Source: UBA7398 sp964632545
GTDB lineage: Bacteria > Actinomycetota > Actinomycetes > Nanopelagicales > Nanopelagicaceae
Assembly (NCBI GenBank): GCA_964632545.1
Contig: CAZWBQ010000016.1
Location: 1 to 23,994 of the forward strand
Length of the DNA stretch: 23,994 bases
Direction of reading: 5' to 3'
The position numbers and the translations under genes are program-made. The notes under the pieces are model-generated. The model was not told the DNA's origin, did no database searches, and saw only the letters and a program-made list of their open reading frames with translations. This document shows, one piece after another, positions 22,779-23,994 of the stretch; position 1 is the stretch's first letter, and the number at the start of each line of letters is the position of its first letter.

Positions 22779-23994
22779 TTCGGAGAACTAATAACGCCAT
22801 AGCTAAATAAACAACGCTAACCATAAAAGGTAGGAGCCAACCAGCGCCGTTAGCTGGCAATAGTATGGCAGCGATAACTGCACCAGAAACTATGCCACCA
22901 TTTATCATCACATCATAAACTGCAAAGACTCGACCGCGGTATTCGTCGATGATTTTTGATTGCACTAACGCATCGTTGGTAACTTTTAAACTCTGTCCAA
23001 ATAAACCAATAAAAAATATTACAAAAATCAGAATAAATTTTGTTTGTGCCATCGCCAATAAAAACGGGAATAGGCTACAAGCAATTAACATCGATCTAAT
23101 CCACTTATGTCTACCAAATTTAGCTACGCCAAAGGGCGCCATAATCGCACCAATTGTTATCCCGACTCCCGACAAAGTAATAGCAAATGCGAAACCAACT
23201 AAACCTGCTTCTGGGTTTGCCGGGTCATTAAAAGTATTACGCATCAATAACAACGCCATTAGAGTGATTGCCGTTGAGCCACCTCTTTGGATTCCAGTAG
23301 CGGAGATTCCCAAAAAGCAATCGCGGTGGTTACGTAACATCTTGAAACCATCACGCATTTCCCGATATCCATCAATAACGCTACCTTTTTTAATCTCATG
23401 TTCTAGCGGCCCAATTGCGTTCTTCGGTAATAACAGCGCCAGCAGCGAAGCAATAGTGAAGCAAGCGGCAGCAAGCACAATCAAATAGCCATCAGCGTTA
23501 TCTGCATTAATTTTGGAATTCAATAAATGTCTAAAACCAATCCCAACTCCACCGCCAAGCACTACAAATACCGTACCGCCAGTGACGGCTACTGCGTTAT
23601 AAGAAATTAATTGTTTCTTATTCACTAAGAGCGGCAGCCCTGCGCTTAAACCGGCAAGTATCAAGCGGTTTACTCCGAAAGCTACTAATACAAAAATTGT
23701 TAATTCAACGCCGGTTGCGCCATTTCGGATCAGAGTTGCGATGAATATAAGCGTGACCGCTCTAAATAAGTTGGAACCAAAAATAATTCGCTGCCTAGAA
23801 AAACGATCCAACAGCGTCCCAACAAATGGACCGATAAATGAATATGGCAACAAGACAACGCTAAAAGCTAGCGCGGCAGTTCCAGCGCTTGGTTGCCGTT
23901 CAGGTGAGAATAAAACAAACGAAGCTAGCGCAGATTGAAATAGCCCGTCTGTGAATTGTCCCATCCACCGAACCGCAAATAATTTCTTAACCAC
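22741..23994 (-). CDS. Major facilitator superfamily transporter, 5' end at window edge
   Basis: At least 417 residues with about 12 hydrophobic segments. The first cytoplasmic loop GTLLDRFSRQRI matches the MFS motif A (GxLxDRxGRR), and similar loops recur in the second half. The general pattern fits drug or exporter-type MFS proteins of the DHA3 kind, but the substrate is unknown. A GTG at 23994 coincides with the window edge, so the true start may lie outside. The region begins VVKKLFAVRWMGQF, close to a normal MFS N-terminus, so little is missing. The stop lies inside pcnA's last codons. It is not part of the conserved mycobacterial block. Confidence 0.85.
   Translation of the reverse strand: MVKKLFAVRWMGQFTDGLFQSALASFVLFSPERQPSAGTAALAFSVVLLPYSFIGPFVGTLLDRFSRQRIIFGSNLFRAVTLIFIATLIRNGATGVELTIFVLVAFGVNRLILAGLSAGLPLLVNKKQLISYNAVAVTGGTVFVVLGGGVGIGFRHLLNSKINADNADGYLIVLAAACFTIASLLALLLPKNAIGPLEHEIKKGSVIDGYREMRDGFKMLRNHRDCFLGISATGIQRGGSTAITLMALLLMRNTFNDPANPEAGLVGFAFAITLSGVGITIGAIMAPFGVAKFGRHKWIRSMLIACSLFPFLLAMAQTKFILIFVIFFIGLFGQSLKVTNDALVQSKIIDEYRGRVFAVYDVMINGGIVSGAVIAAILLPANGAGWLLPFMVSVVYLAMALLVLRTKNFRAERHATN
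22752..22767. terminator. small hairpin in the pcnA/MFS 3' overlap
   Basis: CGTGC (22752-22756) and GCACG (22763-22767) form a perfect 5-bp stem with a 6-base loop inside the overlapping 3' ends. The plus strand continues AAAATTCTTAG, so there is no clean U-tract. It may be a weak bidirectional terminator or a coincidence of coding sequence. Confidence 0.3.

Noticed and set aside
22949..23488. 179-codon open frame on the plus strand
   Set aside because: It is an antisense shadow of the MFS transporter; the composition and residues follow from the hydrophobic codons on the other strand.
1..23994. Insertion sequences, CRISPR arrays, prophage, toxin-antitoxin or defence genes
   Set aside because: No transposase, integrase, repeat-spacer pattern or defence-type domain is visible; the window is a conserved core-genome block.

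Overview
This window is the chromosomal replication-origin neighbourhood of a low-GC actinobacterium. The gene order matches, piece by piece, the block around oriC in Mycobacterium tuberculosis (rpmH-rnpA-yidD-yidC-jag-rsmG-parA-parB on one side, dnaA-dnaN-recF-DUF721-gyrB-gyrA-tRNA-Ile on the other, and mutT4-DUF6049-murJ-trxB-trxA-cwlM plus a divergent pcnA further out). By eye the GC content is in the low-to-mid 40s percent. Genes are short, gaps are tiny and many genes overlap by 1 or 4 bases. Together these suggest a streamlined actinobacterium, for example a freshwater acI / Nanopelagicales-like lineage. That placement is inference from composition and synteny, not a phylogeny.

Layout. 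On the minus strand, reading leftward from the origin: dnaA (9206-7770), dnaN, recF, a DciA/DUF721 gene, gyrB, gyrA, and the 5' part of tRNA-Ile(GAT), cut by the window edge. On the plus strand, reading rightward from the origin: rpmH (9528-9671, a 47-codon gene), rnpA, yidD, yidC, jag, rsmG, parA and parB. Both arms are therefore transcribed away from oriC, co-directionally with replication. From 14170 to 21303 a head-on minus-strand cluster runs nudix - DUF6049 - murJ - trxB - trxA - cwlM - aminotransferase and meets parB tail to tail. pcnA diverges from nudix on the plus strand and overlaps the 3' end of a minus-strand MFS transporter that reaches the right edge.

Control DNA. DnaA boxes cluster on both sides of dnaA (7577-7740 and 9219-9414), which suggests a bipartite origin. 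Two parS-like palindromes lie in the same reading frame at codons 3-7 of rsmG and parA. Interlocking inverted repeats straddle the dnaA stop codon. A 32-bp divergent spacer between nudix and pcnA carries a TANNNT hexamer for each gene, placed as for leaderless transcripts.

How the genes work together. The dnaA/dnaN/recF/dciA/gyrBA set initiates replication and manages topology. parABS segregates the origin. rpmH/rnpA/yidD/yidC/jag/rsmG couple translation, RNase P and membrane insertion. murJ, cwlM and the DUF6049 protein serve peptidoglycan synthesis, and trxAB serves thiol redox. Compared with mycobacteria the cell-wall part is reduced: there is no sigM/anti-sigma pair, MurJ has no pseudokinase tail, the DUF6049 protein is about half length, and the CwlM protein has lost amidase catalytic residues. 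I found no new multi-gene defence, mobile or biosynthetic system. The points worth a second look are in the origin/parS architecture and in these reduced proteins.
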